NCBI GenBank assembly: GCA_964579305.1
Contig: CAZOGY010000059.1
Coordinates: forward strand, 1 to 21,424
Source: JBCBWG01 sp964579305
Lineage (GTDB): Bacteria > Pseudomonadota > Alphaproteobacteria > Rhizobiales > Hyphomicrobiaceae
DNA length: 21,424 bases
Direction: 5' to 3'
The notes under the pieces are model-generated. The model saw only the letters and a list, made by a program, of their open reading frames with translations, was not told the origin of the DNA and ran no database searches. A program made the position numbers and the translations under genes. Below are positions 14,534 to 21,424 of this stretch, piece by piece; within the stretch, counting starts at the first letter, position 1, and every line of letters starts with the position of its first letter.

Positions 14534-16861
14534 TTATTGTTGACGGCGCAAAATCCCGGAGAAGGTGAGAATAGAAAGCGATATGAAGATCCAGCCCGAC
14601 AGCGCGTAGATCGCACGGGAAATCCGCCAGAAATCGGGGTGATTGGTTGGGATCGAGAAAAATCCAAACACATCTGTTTTCTGGATTTGGCGGCGGAACG
14701 ATACCGAGCCGTCGGTCGTAAGGAGCGACGCTGGCCAGGGTAGGTCGATTTTCATCATCGGGCCCGCGTCCGGACCAGCAGCACGGATCAATAGGGTTTC
14801 AGGAACCGGATCGGCTGGGATCTCGCATTCTGAATCCTGCCGCAAGTCGACAAGTGGAATAAACACGTCGAGTGCGTAAAGCGCGTTATTGACTTCGCTG
14901 CCGCAGGGCAACTGAACGCGACGGGCGTCGATATTCGGAAACGCGTCGGCGTCTTCACCGCGACGATTGGCATCCAATTGTTGGATCAGGCGCGAGTAAT
15001 TGGACAATTCTGCTGTCGGTTGGATACCAAGCTCCAGCATCCCGCCGGTATTGGCGCGCCAAACACCGAACCAACCGATCAGGAAGGCAACGATCAACGT
15101 GCGAATGGCCCGCCACGGAGAGATCCCATAGCCAAACAGCAAGTCAAAGAGCCACCGGTCCGGAACGCGATAAAGACGACCGGTTTTCCGGATCAGCCGG
15201 AGCTGTTGGAGCTGGACAGTACGTGCGTCGGCATCAAGGCCGACTTCAGCAAATGCTCGCGCCGCTTCCGCATAGGGTTGGCTTCGAAACGTGCGCCGCG
15301 TAATCATCAATCCGCCGAGCCAGTCCCTAGGATAAAGCCGATCCAGCCATTCCAGCCGTGTTTGTGCGGGGCTGCTATAAGACCGGAACAGGCTTTGGCG
15401 TGCTGACTGCAGGCTTGCCCATATCCAGGCAATTGCGAGATATGGAAACAGCAAGACCTTCAAGCTTGGCGACATATTTTCAAAGCGTGCCCGGATACGA
15501 TCGAAAGGCGTGTTGTTCACGCCATCCCGGGTCGACAGCAATGCGTATTTGAAACCATCGATTTCAAGGCGCACAAAGGTTGGACCCCATGGCGCGATTT
15601 TCTCTTTTGCGCCCCGGTAGATATCCTGCAGCAGACCAACCCGCGCTGCACGGAAGCGGAACGTGAGCGGTCCAAGATCGTCGCCCGCTTTGGCGGGTGT
15701 CATCTTTGGTGTCACCAAGTGGTGTGCGCGCAAGCGCCGACCGACGTGCACGGATTCAGCGTTGAAAAGCATATGGGCCTGGCCGGGCGCCTGCTCGGCA
15801 ACGAGATTGCTCCAGGTGAGATCGCCGGTGATCGCGGCGCCGGCAAGCGACACATCACCCACAACAATCGTTTCGTCCGGGTCGATCTCATAGTTTTGTC
15901 CCGGCGTCCCAAAAGAGACATCTCCGGTAATGGCGGCGCGCTCCATATCGATGGCGCGATCCATACCTGGGAGTAGCGGTTTGCCGGCCGCGGTGCACAC
16001 GCTTTTGGGTTGCGAACTTGCTTCGAAGCGACCACCGTCAAACCGTACGGAGCCTTCAATAACGGCTTGGCGCAAACACACAGCACCGACCGATGTAAAC
16101 TTTCTTTTTTCGCCGCCTTTGAATAGCCCGTCCGTGAAGCGCACGCCGCCACCAATGCGCGAGCCTTGTAAACTGAACGCGTATCCATCTGCGGCCATGA
16201 CTTCGGCGCCATCGGCCCAAACGTTGCCGCCGACATGGCTATTGCGAATGACAACCCCGCCATCCGCGTAAACACCGTGGGTGAGATAGACCGAACCGCC
16301 AATATGTGTTTCGGTAAGTCTTAAGGCGTACCGATACTCGTTAGCGTAGGTCTCATCAAAGGGATCGCGGTCAAGTCCGCGCAACCGGGCATTTTGCGCG
16401 TAAATATTGCCAGAGATCCGGCCGCTTCGGACGTTCACAAAGGCCAAACCATCGTCCGTCAATGGCTTGACGCCCATAATGTCGAGCTCGCCGTCGATAA
16501 TGACGCCGCGACCGGCCACACCACTGAATTTACTTTTCTCCAGGACCAGACTGAAAATATGGGAATCTGTCACGTCAAGCGTTTCGAGAAGCTCGCACTC
16601 GATGAAGGAGAGGCCTGGCAGGGCCGCGCCGCCTTTTGCAGATGCACCGGCGACGGTGAACACGCCTTCCACCCGCGCGCCTTTGAGGCGTAATCCCGCC
16701 TTGCCGCGCGCTTGATCTGTATCCAAACCAAAGTAGATGGTGCGCAGAACCGAGGCGCGAACCGTGTTCGGGCCATCGAATTGGGAGAAGTCCGCGATCT
16801 CACCAACATCGACGCAGCGTGAGACAAAATCTTCCGACGGCGTTGCGCCATCGATTTGCAT
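14534..16861 (-). CDS. Hypothetical membrane protein with N-terminal repeat fold and C-terminal membrane cassette
   Basis: A protein of about 775 residues. Residues about 55-420 hold repeated short beta-strand units built around G-x-[IV] turns (ISGNIYAQN, HIGGSVYL, HVGGNVWAD, RIGGGVRFTDG, IEGSVRFDGG, ITGDVSF, ITGDLTW), suggesting a beta-helix or bactofilin/pentapeptide-like solenoid. The C-terminal part has membrane segments near 470-487, 588-604 and 754-773. Between them lie a helical GLDADARTVQLQQLRLIRK segment, a GYGISPWRAIR entry to the second helix, and NALYALDVFIPLVDL. This C-terminal cassette resembles one seen in large uncharacterised bacterial proteins, some labelled membrane-associated oxidoreductase, but I see no cofactor motif. 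The start is uncertain: ATG at 16861, or GTG at 16870 with a weak GTGAG upstream. Confidence 0.8.
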   Translation of the reverse strand: MQIDGATPSEDFVSRCVDVGEIADFSQFDGPNTVRASVLRTIYFGLDTDQARGKAGLRLKGARVEGVFTVAGASAKGGAALPGLSFIECELLETLDVTDSHIFSLVLEKSKFSGVAGRGVIIDGELDIMGVKPLTDDGLAFVNVRSGRISGNIYAQNARLRGLDRDPFDETYANEYRYALRLTETHIGGSVYLTHGVYADGGVVIRNSHVGGNVWADGAEVMAADGYAFSLQGSRIGGGVRFTDGLFKGGEKRKFTSVGAVCLRQAVIEGSVRFDGGRFEASSQPKSVCTAAGKPLLPGMDRAIDMERAAITGDVSFGTPGQNYEIDPDETIVVGDVSLAGAAITGDLTWSNLVAEQAPGQAHMLFNAESVHVGRRLRAHHLVTPKMTPAKAGDDLGPLTFRFRAARVGLLQDIYRGAKEKIAPWGPTFVRLEIDGFKYALLSTRDGVNNTPFDRIRARFENMSPSLKVLLFPYLAIAWIWASLQSARQSLFRSYSSPAQTRLEWLDRLYPRDWLGGLMITRRTFRSQPYAEAARAFAEVGLDADARTVQLQQLRLIRKTGRLYRVPDRWLFDLLFGYGISPWRAIRTLIVAFLIGWFGVWRANTGGMLELGIQPTAELSNYSRLIQQLDANRRGEDADAFPNIDARRVQLPCGSEVNNALYALDVFIPLVDLRQDSECEIPADPVPETLLIRAAGPDAGPMMKIDLPWPASLLTTDGSVSFRRQIQKTDVFGFFSIPTNHPDFWRISRAIYALSGWIFISLSILTFSGILRRQQ

Positions 16862-17262
16862 GTAAGTCACAGGTCACCGCTCACTGGATAATAAGTGTTC
16901 CGCCGCAAGGATCGGCGTTGGTCGCGATTTTCTGTGAGCGTCAAATACGACATGACTGTAAAGCAAACTCGCGCATCGGCGCGTTGTCGACCATCAGTGC
17001 ACAATTGCAACATTTGCGCGATCAAGAGAGCGGCCGGGGCGCTTGAGCGGCGCAGTATCGATTTTGATGGCAGCCCTTTCGCGACCAGATCTTGAGGTCC
17101 TAGGCGATAGGCCAAGGGCCAAAGGCCTTGCTCATGGGCGCTGAATGCCGTTTGGATCGCAGTTGCTCAATCGGCGCGCGTGCAACCGGCAGCGTCGGCG
17201 GCCGGCATGGGCGTTCGGCCCGGTGGCAGGCGCATCCCACGCACTCAAGAAAGGTCACAGCC
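16862..17262. other. Divergent intergenic region before aatA
   Basis: About 400 bp between the repeat-fold protein and aatA. It contains a more AT-rich stretch near 16885-16970, including TTATTATCC read on the minus strand, which could hold the minus-strand promoter. At 17107-17126 three GGCC-centred words sit close together (GGCCAAGGGCCAAAGGCC). No convincing gene is present; the longer open frames lack ribosome binding sites and protein-like composition. Confidence 0.4.
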
Positions 17263-18465
17263 ATGGCGTTCATTTCAGATGCACTCGCGCGGATGAAACC
17301 GTCAGCGACGATCGCGCTGACGCAGATGGCTCGCGACCTTAAGGCTACCCGCGACGATGTCATTTCGCTGTCGGTTGGCGAGCCCGATTTCGACACGCCC
17401 GAAAATATCAAAGACGCTGCCATCAAAGCGATCCGCGATGGTCACACCAAGTACACGCCCGTCGCCGGCATCCCGCAGTTGCGCGAGGCGATCGCCGCCA
17501 AGTTTAAACGCGAGAACAACCTGGATTACGCGCCCAACCAGACCATCGTCGGGACCGGCGGCAAGCAGGTCATCTTCAACGCCATGATGGCCACCTTGAA
17601 CCCTGGCGATGAAGTGATCTGTATCGCGCCCTATTGGGTCAGCTATCCCGAGATGGTTGCGGTCTGCGGCGGCACGCCGGTGTTCGTGGAAGCCAAAGCC
17701 GATCACGCGTTCAAGTTGCAGCCGGACGCGCTTGAAGCGGCCATCACGCCGAAAACAAAGTGGGTCATCCTGAACTCGCCGTCGAACCCGTCCGGTGCGG
17801 CCTACAGCAAGGACGAGTTGAAGGCGCTGACCGATGTCCTGATGCGCCACGAGCACGTCTGGGTGCTGACCGATGATATGTACGAGCATCTCGTCTACGG
17901 CGACTTTACCTATGTCACCCCCGCCGAGATCGAGCCGGGCCTGTATGATCGCACGCTGACCATGAACGGCGTCTCGAAAGCCTACGCCATGACCGGTTGG
18001 CGGATTGGTTATGGCGCGGGGCCGCAGCACCTGATCAAGGCCATGGACAGTTTGCAAAGCCAGCAGACGTCAGGCTCCTGCTCGATCGCACAATGGGCCG
18101 CCGTCGAAGCGTTGAACGGCCCGCAAGATCACCTTGTGACGTTCCGCAAGGCCTTCGAGGAGCGCCGTGATCTTGTCGTGTCGATGCTCAATCAGGCGCC
18201 TGGGCTGAAGTGCCTGAAGCCTGAAGGCGCGTTTTACGTGTATCCGTCCTGCCAAGGCCTGATCGGTAAAAAGACGCCGGACGGCAAAGTGATCGAGACG
18301 GATGAGGATTTTGTCCTGGAACTGCTCAAGACCGAAGCGGTGGGAACAGTCCACGGCTCGTCATTCGGTTTGGGCCCGAACCTGCGCGTGTCCTATGCCA
18401 CGTCGACGGAAAACTTGACCGAGGCCTGTGAGCGTATCCAGCGCTTCTGTGCGTCGCTGAGTTGA
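17263..18465 (+). CDS. aatA: Aspartate aminotransferase (class I/II, AatA type)
   Basis: A 400-residue PLP enzyme closely following rhizobial AatA. VGEPDFDTP (38-46), KYTPVAGIPQLREAI (64-78), NSPSNPSG (171-178), D204 for the PLP pyridine nitrogen, PLP lysine K239 in NGVSKAYAMTGWRIGY, and R375 in LRVSYATS for the substrate alpha-carboxylate are all present. It converts aspartate and 2-oxoglutarate to oxaloacetate and glutamate, and some relatives also use prephenate or aromatic acids. The start has AGAAAGG nine bases before the ATG. It stands alone on the plus strand, followed by a likely terminator. Confidence 0.95.
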   Translation: MAFISDALARMKPSATIALTQMARDLKATRDDVISLSVGEPDFDTPENIKDAAIKAIRDGHTKYTPVAGIPQLREAIAAKFKRENNLDYAPNQTIVGTGGKQVIFNAMMATLNPGDEVICIAPYWVSYPEMVAVCGGTPVFVEAKADHAFKLQPDALEAAITPKTKWVILNSPSNPSGAAYSKDELKALTDVLMRHEHVWVLTDDMYEHLVYGDFTYVTPAEIEPGLYDRTLTMNGVSKAYAMTGWRIGYGAGPQHLIKAMDSLQSQQTSGSCSIAQWAAVEALNGPQDHLVTFRKAFEERRDLVVSMLNQAPGLKCLKPEGAFYVYPSCQGLIGKKTPDGKVIETDEDFVLELLKTEAVGTVHGSSFGLGPNLRVSYATSTENLTEACERIQRFCASLS

Positions 18466-18481
18466 GCTGCAAGCTGTAACT

Positions 18482-18518
18482 GCGGCGACGGGAGCGGGAG
18501 GGCGCCGCGGCGTTTTTT
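18482..18518 (+). terminator. Likely terminator after aatA
   Basis: A GC-rich stretch ends in six T residues at 18513-18518. GCGGCG (18482-18487) can pair with CGCCGC just ahead of the T run, and an alternative pairing joins GCGGCGAC (18482-18489) with GTCGCCGC (18526-18533). It starts 17 bases after the aatA stop. Several competing stems are possible, so the exact structure is unsure. Confidence 0.5.
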
Positions 18519-18665
18519 ATGCGCAGTCGCCGCGCGCCCGCGTCGACAATCGTTGCTTTGATGATTGCGACGCGCGATTTGTCATTTGCGCATCGCCGGT
18601 CGGTCGTGCTGCCTGGCGCGCCGAGCCATTCATGCTTGCGGCGACGCGCGAAACGAATGCAAGCG

Positions 18666-19400
18666 TTAATAAATCACTCGCCCGCCAAGAATTTTGATCG
18701 CTGCCACGAAGATGCCGACTGACACGGCAAACAGAATAATTGCCGTCACAATCGTCGCGATCGGCTGGCTCTTCGGCGCGGTGTCTGCATCGGCATAATC
18801 GCCCTCGGGCTTCGCACCGGTCACCATCGCCTTGATCAGCGGTTCGCGCTTGAAAAGCCCATGATACAGGTTGGCGAGAACGTGCAACACGACAAGCGCA
18901 ATAATCACGTTGAAAAACGACTGATGCAATTCTGTGATTTGCTCTTTCAAAGCAGCGCCCGGAATATGTGAAAGCGGTCCCCAAACGGTGTATTCTTCTT
19001 CTGAAAACAACCCGAGCGTCGCCTGAAAACCGGCCGCCAGCAGAAGCGCAAGAACCGCGTAACCACCAAGCGGATTATGCCCGAGATAAGGGCGGTCCTG
19101 CCCGCGAAACAAATTTGCGGTGTAAGCGAGGACCGTTTTGGGCGAACGCAAAAACGACGCGAACCGGACGCTTGCCGGCCCGCCGAGCCCCCAAAGGATC
19201 CGCCAGATCACCAGTACGACGACAAAATAGCCATTATAGCGGTGATAAACGAGACCGGGATCGCCAATCGCTTCGGAAAACTCATAGCTGACCCAGCCGA
19301 ACAGGATCGACAGGGCCAACAGCCAGTGAAACATGCGCGTTGGGAGGTCCCAAACGCGCACGCCGCGGCTTTCAGCCGTATTTGCGGGAATGTCGGTCAC
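18666..19400 (-). CDS. Cytochrome b561-type membrane cytochrome b
   Basis: A 244-residue integral membrane cytochrome. Membrane segments lie near 24-42, 55-75, 112-130, 160-180 and 214-236. Candidate heme ligands are H25 (RMFHWLLA), H53 (VYHRYNGY), H159 (TELHQSFF) and H173 (VLHVLANLYH), the layout of bacterial cytochrome b561/hydrogenase cytochrome b relatives. The VRVWDLPTRMFHW opening is family-typical. The start is a GTG immediately after the TAA of the upstream cytochrome c' gene, so the two are translationally coupled. It probably passes electrons between the quinone pool and the partner cytochrome c' in the periplasm; the direction is inference. The fifth segment near the C-terminus, after a polar linker (about 195-213), is an extension beyond the four-helix core. 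Confidence 0.92.
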   Translation of the reverse strand: MTDIPANTAESRGVRVWDLPTRMFHWLLALSILFGWVSYEFSEAIGDPGLVYHRYNGYFVVVLVIWRILWGLGGPASVRFASFLRSPKTVLAYTANLFRGQDRPYLGHNPLGGYAVLALLLAAGFQATLGLFSEEEYTVWGPLSHIPGAALKEQITELHQSFFNVIIALVVLHVLANLYHGLFKREPLIKAMVTGAKPEGDYADADTAPKSQPIATIVTAIILFAVSVGIFVAAIKILGGRVIY

Positions 19401-19853
19401 TTATTTTTTCTCGGCGCGATAGACTTTGTGGCAGCCGCCGCAATTTCCCATGACTTTCGGCCAAGCATCGCGGAACGCGAATTCGTCATCGATGCTATCG
19501 GCCGCGTCGCTTGCGGCTTTGGAGAGGGTGAGAAAGCGACCTTTAAAGTCGTCCGTTTTTTCCCAGATGACCGGAAGCGCGCGGGTTTCAGCGCCTTCTT
19601 TGCTGTCGGCTGGGAACAGGTCTGGAAACTGTTTGGAGATCTCCGCGATGTTGGAGAACACGGCTTTGGCTTTGGCCAAATCGAACTCCGCCTCGCCTTT
19701 GATCATGGCAGCACCGGCTTTGGAGTGCGGCAGGTAATCTTTGAAAAGCTGCTGGCGCTTTTTGATCACGTCGACGTTCTGGGCCATCGCGGCGGAGGCA
19801 AAAACCAGACCGGCAAGTGCGGCAGTGGCAATCTTCAAAAGCGTGGTTGTCAT
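19401..19853 (-). CDS. Cytochrome c' (class II cytochrome c)
   Basis: A 150-residue precursor. Residues 1-24 form a Sec signal peptide ending AMA, with predicted cleavage before Q25. The mature protein is a helical bundle with the single heme site CGGCH (C138, C141, H142) near the C-terminus, followed by KVYR, as in cytochromes c'. Such proteins are periplasmic; many bind NO or CO at a five-coordinate heme, and some help resist nitric oxide. GAGGAG six bases before the ATG at 19853 gives a clear start. It is the first gene of a two-gene operon with cytochrome b561. Whether the heme is five- or six-coordinate cannot be seen here. Confidence 0.93.
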   Translation of the reverse strand: MTTTLLKIATAALAGLVFASAAMAQNVDVIKKRQQLFKDYLPHSKAGAAMIKGEAEFDLAKAKAVFSNIAEISKQFPDLFPADSKEGAETRALPVIWEKTDDFKGRFLTLSKAASDAADSIDDEFAFRDAWPKVMGNCGGCHKVYRAEKK

Positions 19854-20119
19854 CGTTGTCTCCTCAGAAGGCCGGTCTCCGCGCGATGCAAACCCCTCAG
19901 GACAAGCGCGCGCGGGCCTTGGCGATGCGCCCGTCTTCGGGCATGGGCGATACGTGCACCAACAGGGCAGTGTGGGAGACGCAGGTGATGGCAAGATGCA
20001 GCACCCACATCGCCTGGTTGCTCTGACGGCATCCCACCGCAACCATGCAGGCATAGCGGTGTGACAAGTCGTCTACGCACCGCGCGTTGCGACAGTTTGG
20101 CCATTCAGGTGTCAGAGAT
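19854..20119. other. Region upstream of the cytochrome c' operon
   Basis: About 270 bp with no convincing gene. It should contain the promoter of the minus-strand cytochrome operon; a TTGTCA (minus strand, about 20064-20069) is a possible -35 box without a good -10. Open frames on both strands here are Arg/Pro/Cys-rich shadows. Confidence 0.4.
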
Positions 20120-20323
20120 ATGAAGTCACGCAGGATTGAGCGCGGAGCGCCCCCCGCTGTCGCACCTGTGCATCAGGTCGCCGCGCCTCAGACGCTCCCC
20201 ACGGTCGCAACCCGGCGATGTAGAGCGTGTGTCTGGGCGCGGTATGGCCTTGCGATCACGTTGACGTTGCTGGCCCTGCATTGGCTCGTATCGGCAGCGC
20301 ACGTCGGCGATATCGGACCCTGA
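20120..20323 (+). CDS. Possible small membrane protein
   Basis: A 67-residue open frame with a basic, Pro/Ala-rich N-terminal half and one hydrophobic segment near the C-terminus (YGLAITLTLLALHWLVSAA). An AGGTG lies about ten bases before the ATG, which is weak support. It ends 15 bases before the alpha/beta hydrolase frame, so it could provide translational coupling to that gene. No homologous family is recognised, and it may be a chance frame. Confidence 0.35.
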   Translation: MKSRRIERGAPPAVAPVHQVAAPQTLPTVATRRCRACVWARYGLAITLTLLALHWLVSAAHVGDIGP

Positions 20324-20338
20324 TCAACCCATTGATTT

Positions 20339-21277
20339 TTGGACGCGAAAGCCTTGAGCTCACTTCATGCCAATAAGCCTGCCCGCGCAATCACGCTGCC
20401 CGATGGTCGGCGCATGTCGTTTTGCGTCTACGGCGTGCCATTGGAGGCGGGCACGGGTGCCCCGGTGATCGCGCTGCACGGAACGCCGGGTTCGCGGCTC
20501 AAATATCGCCCCGCCGATCAAGCGGCCGGACACCGCGGTCTCAGTCTGATTGCCGTTGACCGATGGGGCTACGCACAAACCGACCCTCATCCCTCCCCAA
20601 GCTTTGGTGCATGGGCTGAAGATGTCGGGTGCCTTGCCGAGCGTTTGGAACTCGACCGCTTTGCCGTCTGCGGGGTTTCGGGCGGCGGGCCGTTTGCAGT
20701 CGCCATTGCGGCCTGTTTGCCAGACCGCGTTCGCGCCGCCGCGCTGGTCGCTCCCGTTGGTCCGATTGCCGCCGAAAACGGTCATCCGCAAACACGCCTC
20801 GATCCCCTCCACTGGGCCTCGTTCCGTGTGCTGCCCGCCGCGCCTTGGCTCACGCGTTTGGTGTTTTCCGGCTACCGCCACCTGCACAGCTTATCCGCCA
20901 AACGCGCCATTGCCACCGCCATGGCCCGCAACGGCCCCGCCGATTGGCGTCTACTTGATGATCGTGAAATCGTAGCGGGGCTGAGCGAGATGATGTGTGA
21001 AGGATTAAGCCCTGGCGCCATGGGCCCAGCCATCGATCTGTCGCTGTTCGGGCAGACGTGGAATGTTGACTTGGCGGCCGCCCAAATGCCGTGCCGGATC
21101 TGGTTTGGCGACCAGGACCGCAATGTGCCCGCGCGGGGGATTGAGCGGCTTGCGCAAGCGCTCCCGCATTGCACTTTAGAGCACGTGCGCGATCAGGGAC
21201 ATTTCTGGATCGCGACACGTTTCAACCTGGTGCTGGACTGGCTGTCGCGCGGCCCAGGCGAAACCACGCGGCCATGA
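20339..21277 (+). CDS. Alpha/beta hydrolase
   Basis: A 312-residue protein when counted from the TTG at 20339. HGTPGS (47-52) gives the oxyanion-hole loop, GVSGGG (112-117) carries the nucleophile S114, FGDQDRNVP (256-264) gives the acid D260, and H288 in DQGHFW completes the triad. A helical cap domain fills the stretch between strand 6 and the acid. It is probably an esterase, lactonase or similar hydrolase; the substrate cannot be told. The start is uncertain: no ATG suits the fold, and two in-frame TTG codons (20339 and 20354) both lack a good ribosome binding site. Confidence 0.85.
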   Translation: MDAKALSSLHANKPARAITLPDGRRMSFCVYGVPLEAGTGAPVIALHGTPGSRLKYRPADQAAGHRGLSLIAVDRWGYAQTDPHPSPSFGAWAEDVGCLAERLELDRFAVCGVSGGGPFAVAIAACLPDRVRAAALVAPVGPIAAENGHPQTRLDPLHWASFRVLPAAPWLTRLVFSGYRHLHSLSAKRAIATAMARNGPADWRLLDDREIVAGLSEMMCEGLSPGAMGPAIDLSLFGQTWNVDLAAAQMPCRIWFGDQDRNVPARGIERLAQALPHCTLEHVRDQGHFWIATRFNLVLDWLSRGPGETTRP

Positions 21278-21313
21278 CATCAGCTGCGAAACGCAAACGC
21301 GTGCCGCAAGACT

Positions 21314-21344
21314 AAAGCGTGTCGCATGAAATGCGCCTCGCTTT
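21314..21344 (+). terminator. Bipartite hairpin downstream of the hydrolase gene
   Basis: AAAGCG (21314-21319) pairs with CGCTTT (21339-21344), and inside it CGCAT (21323-21327) pairs with ATGCG (21331-21335) around a GAA loop, with a 3-by-3 internal loop. It begins 36 bases after the hydrolase stop. It may be a terminator or a copy of a dispersed intergenic hairpin; only one copy is in this window. Confidence 0.4.
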
Positions 21345-21393
21345 CGCTCTGGTGCGTTCACGGGCCGTTGGCCCTCCGCGGGGGCGGGCCGTT

Positions 21394-21418
21394 TTCGTGT
21401 CGATGTTTCGAACACGAA
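21394..21418. repeat. Inverted repeat near the right edge
   Basis: TTCGTGT (21394-21400) and ACACGAA (21412-21418) are exact reverse complements, and the stem extends inward by CGA/TCG with one bulged base. A second, overlapping inverted repeat, TCGATGTT (21400-21407) with AACATCGA (21417-21424), reaches the last base of the window, so two exclusive hairpins are possible. The GGCCC/GGGCC-rich stretch before it (21363-21390) can also fold. Confidence 0.5.
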
Positions 21419-21424
21419 CATCGA

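Noticed and set aside
18539..18574. Hairpin with 7-bp CGCGTCG/CGACGCG arms between aatA and cytochrome b561, considered as the b561 terminator
   Set aside because: It lies about 90 bases past the b561 stop and has no T tract on the minus strand; not strong enough to call.
19077..19988. 303-codon plus-strand frame opposite the cytochrome genes
   Set aside because: The minus strand encodes two well-defined cytochromes with heme motifs and a signal peptide; this frame is their shadow.

Overview
This window is GC-rich DNA from what is most likely an alphaproteobacterium, probably of the Rhizobiales/Hyphomicrobiales type. The best taxonomic pointer is the aspartate aminotransferase at 17263-18465, which closely follows the rhizobial AatA pattern from its first residues to its last. 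The cytochrome c'/cytochrome b561 pair and the absence of any phage, plasmid or transposon gene fit a chromosomal metabolic region. I found no rRNA, tRNA, CRISPR array or insertion sequence.

Left part (1-6626): a short degenerate tandem repeat, an orphan SPFH/band-7 membrane protein, and a large YdiJ-type FAD/iron-sulfur 2-hydroxyacid dehydrogenase, the last two on the minus strand. A class V alanine/serine-glyoxylate aminotransferase is divergent from the dehydrogenase. It is followed by a crotonase-fold protein that lacks both classical catalytic glutamates and has a perfect 13-bp inverted repeat just before its ribosome binding site.

Middle part (6674-10788): a cytochrome P450 on the minus strand is divergent from a compact plus-strand set of 3-hydroxyisobutyrate dehydrogenase (mmsB), an L-2-haloacid dehalogenase-type HAD enzyme and a DsbA-fold 2-hydroxychromene-2-carboxylate isomerase/kappa-GST-like protein. 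Each gene has a good ribosome binding site and the gaps are short, so these three probably form one catabolic operon. Its substrate cannot be read from the sequence.

Right-middle part (10859-18465): a small membrane protein gene that seems to carry a one-base frameshift; two unrecognised membrane-anchored proteins on the minus strand; a SLC13/DASS permease with two RCK-C domains; a 775-residue protein with an N-terminal repeat fold (probably a beta-helix) and a C-terminal membrane cassette, of unknown function; and aatA. 

Right end (18466-21424): the minus-strand operon cytochrome c' then cytochrome b561, with the stop codon of the first touching the start of the second; a possible tiny membrane protein; an alpha/beta hydrolase; and a hairpin-rich 3' region. 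The window is mostly ordinary metabolism. The items most worth a second look are the repeat-fold membrane protein, the operator-like inverted repeat and non-canonical crotonase, and the frameshifted small gene.
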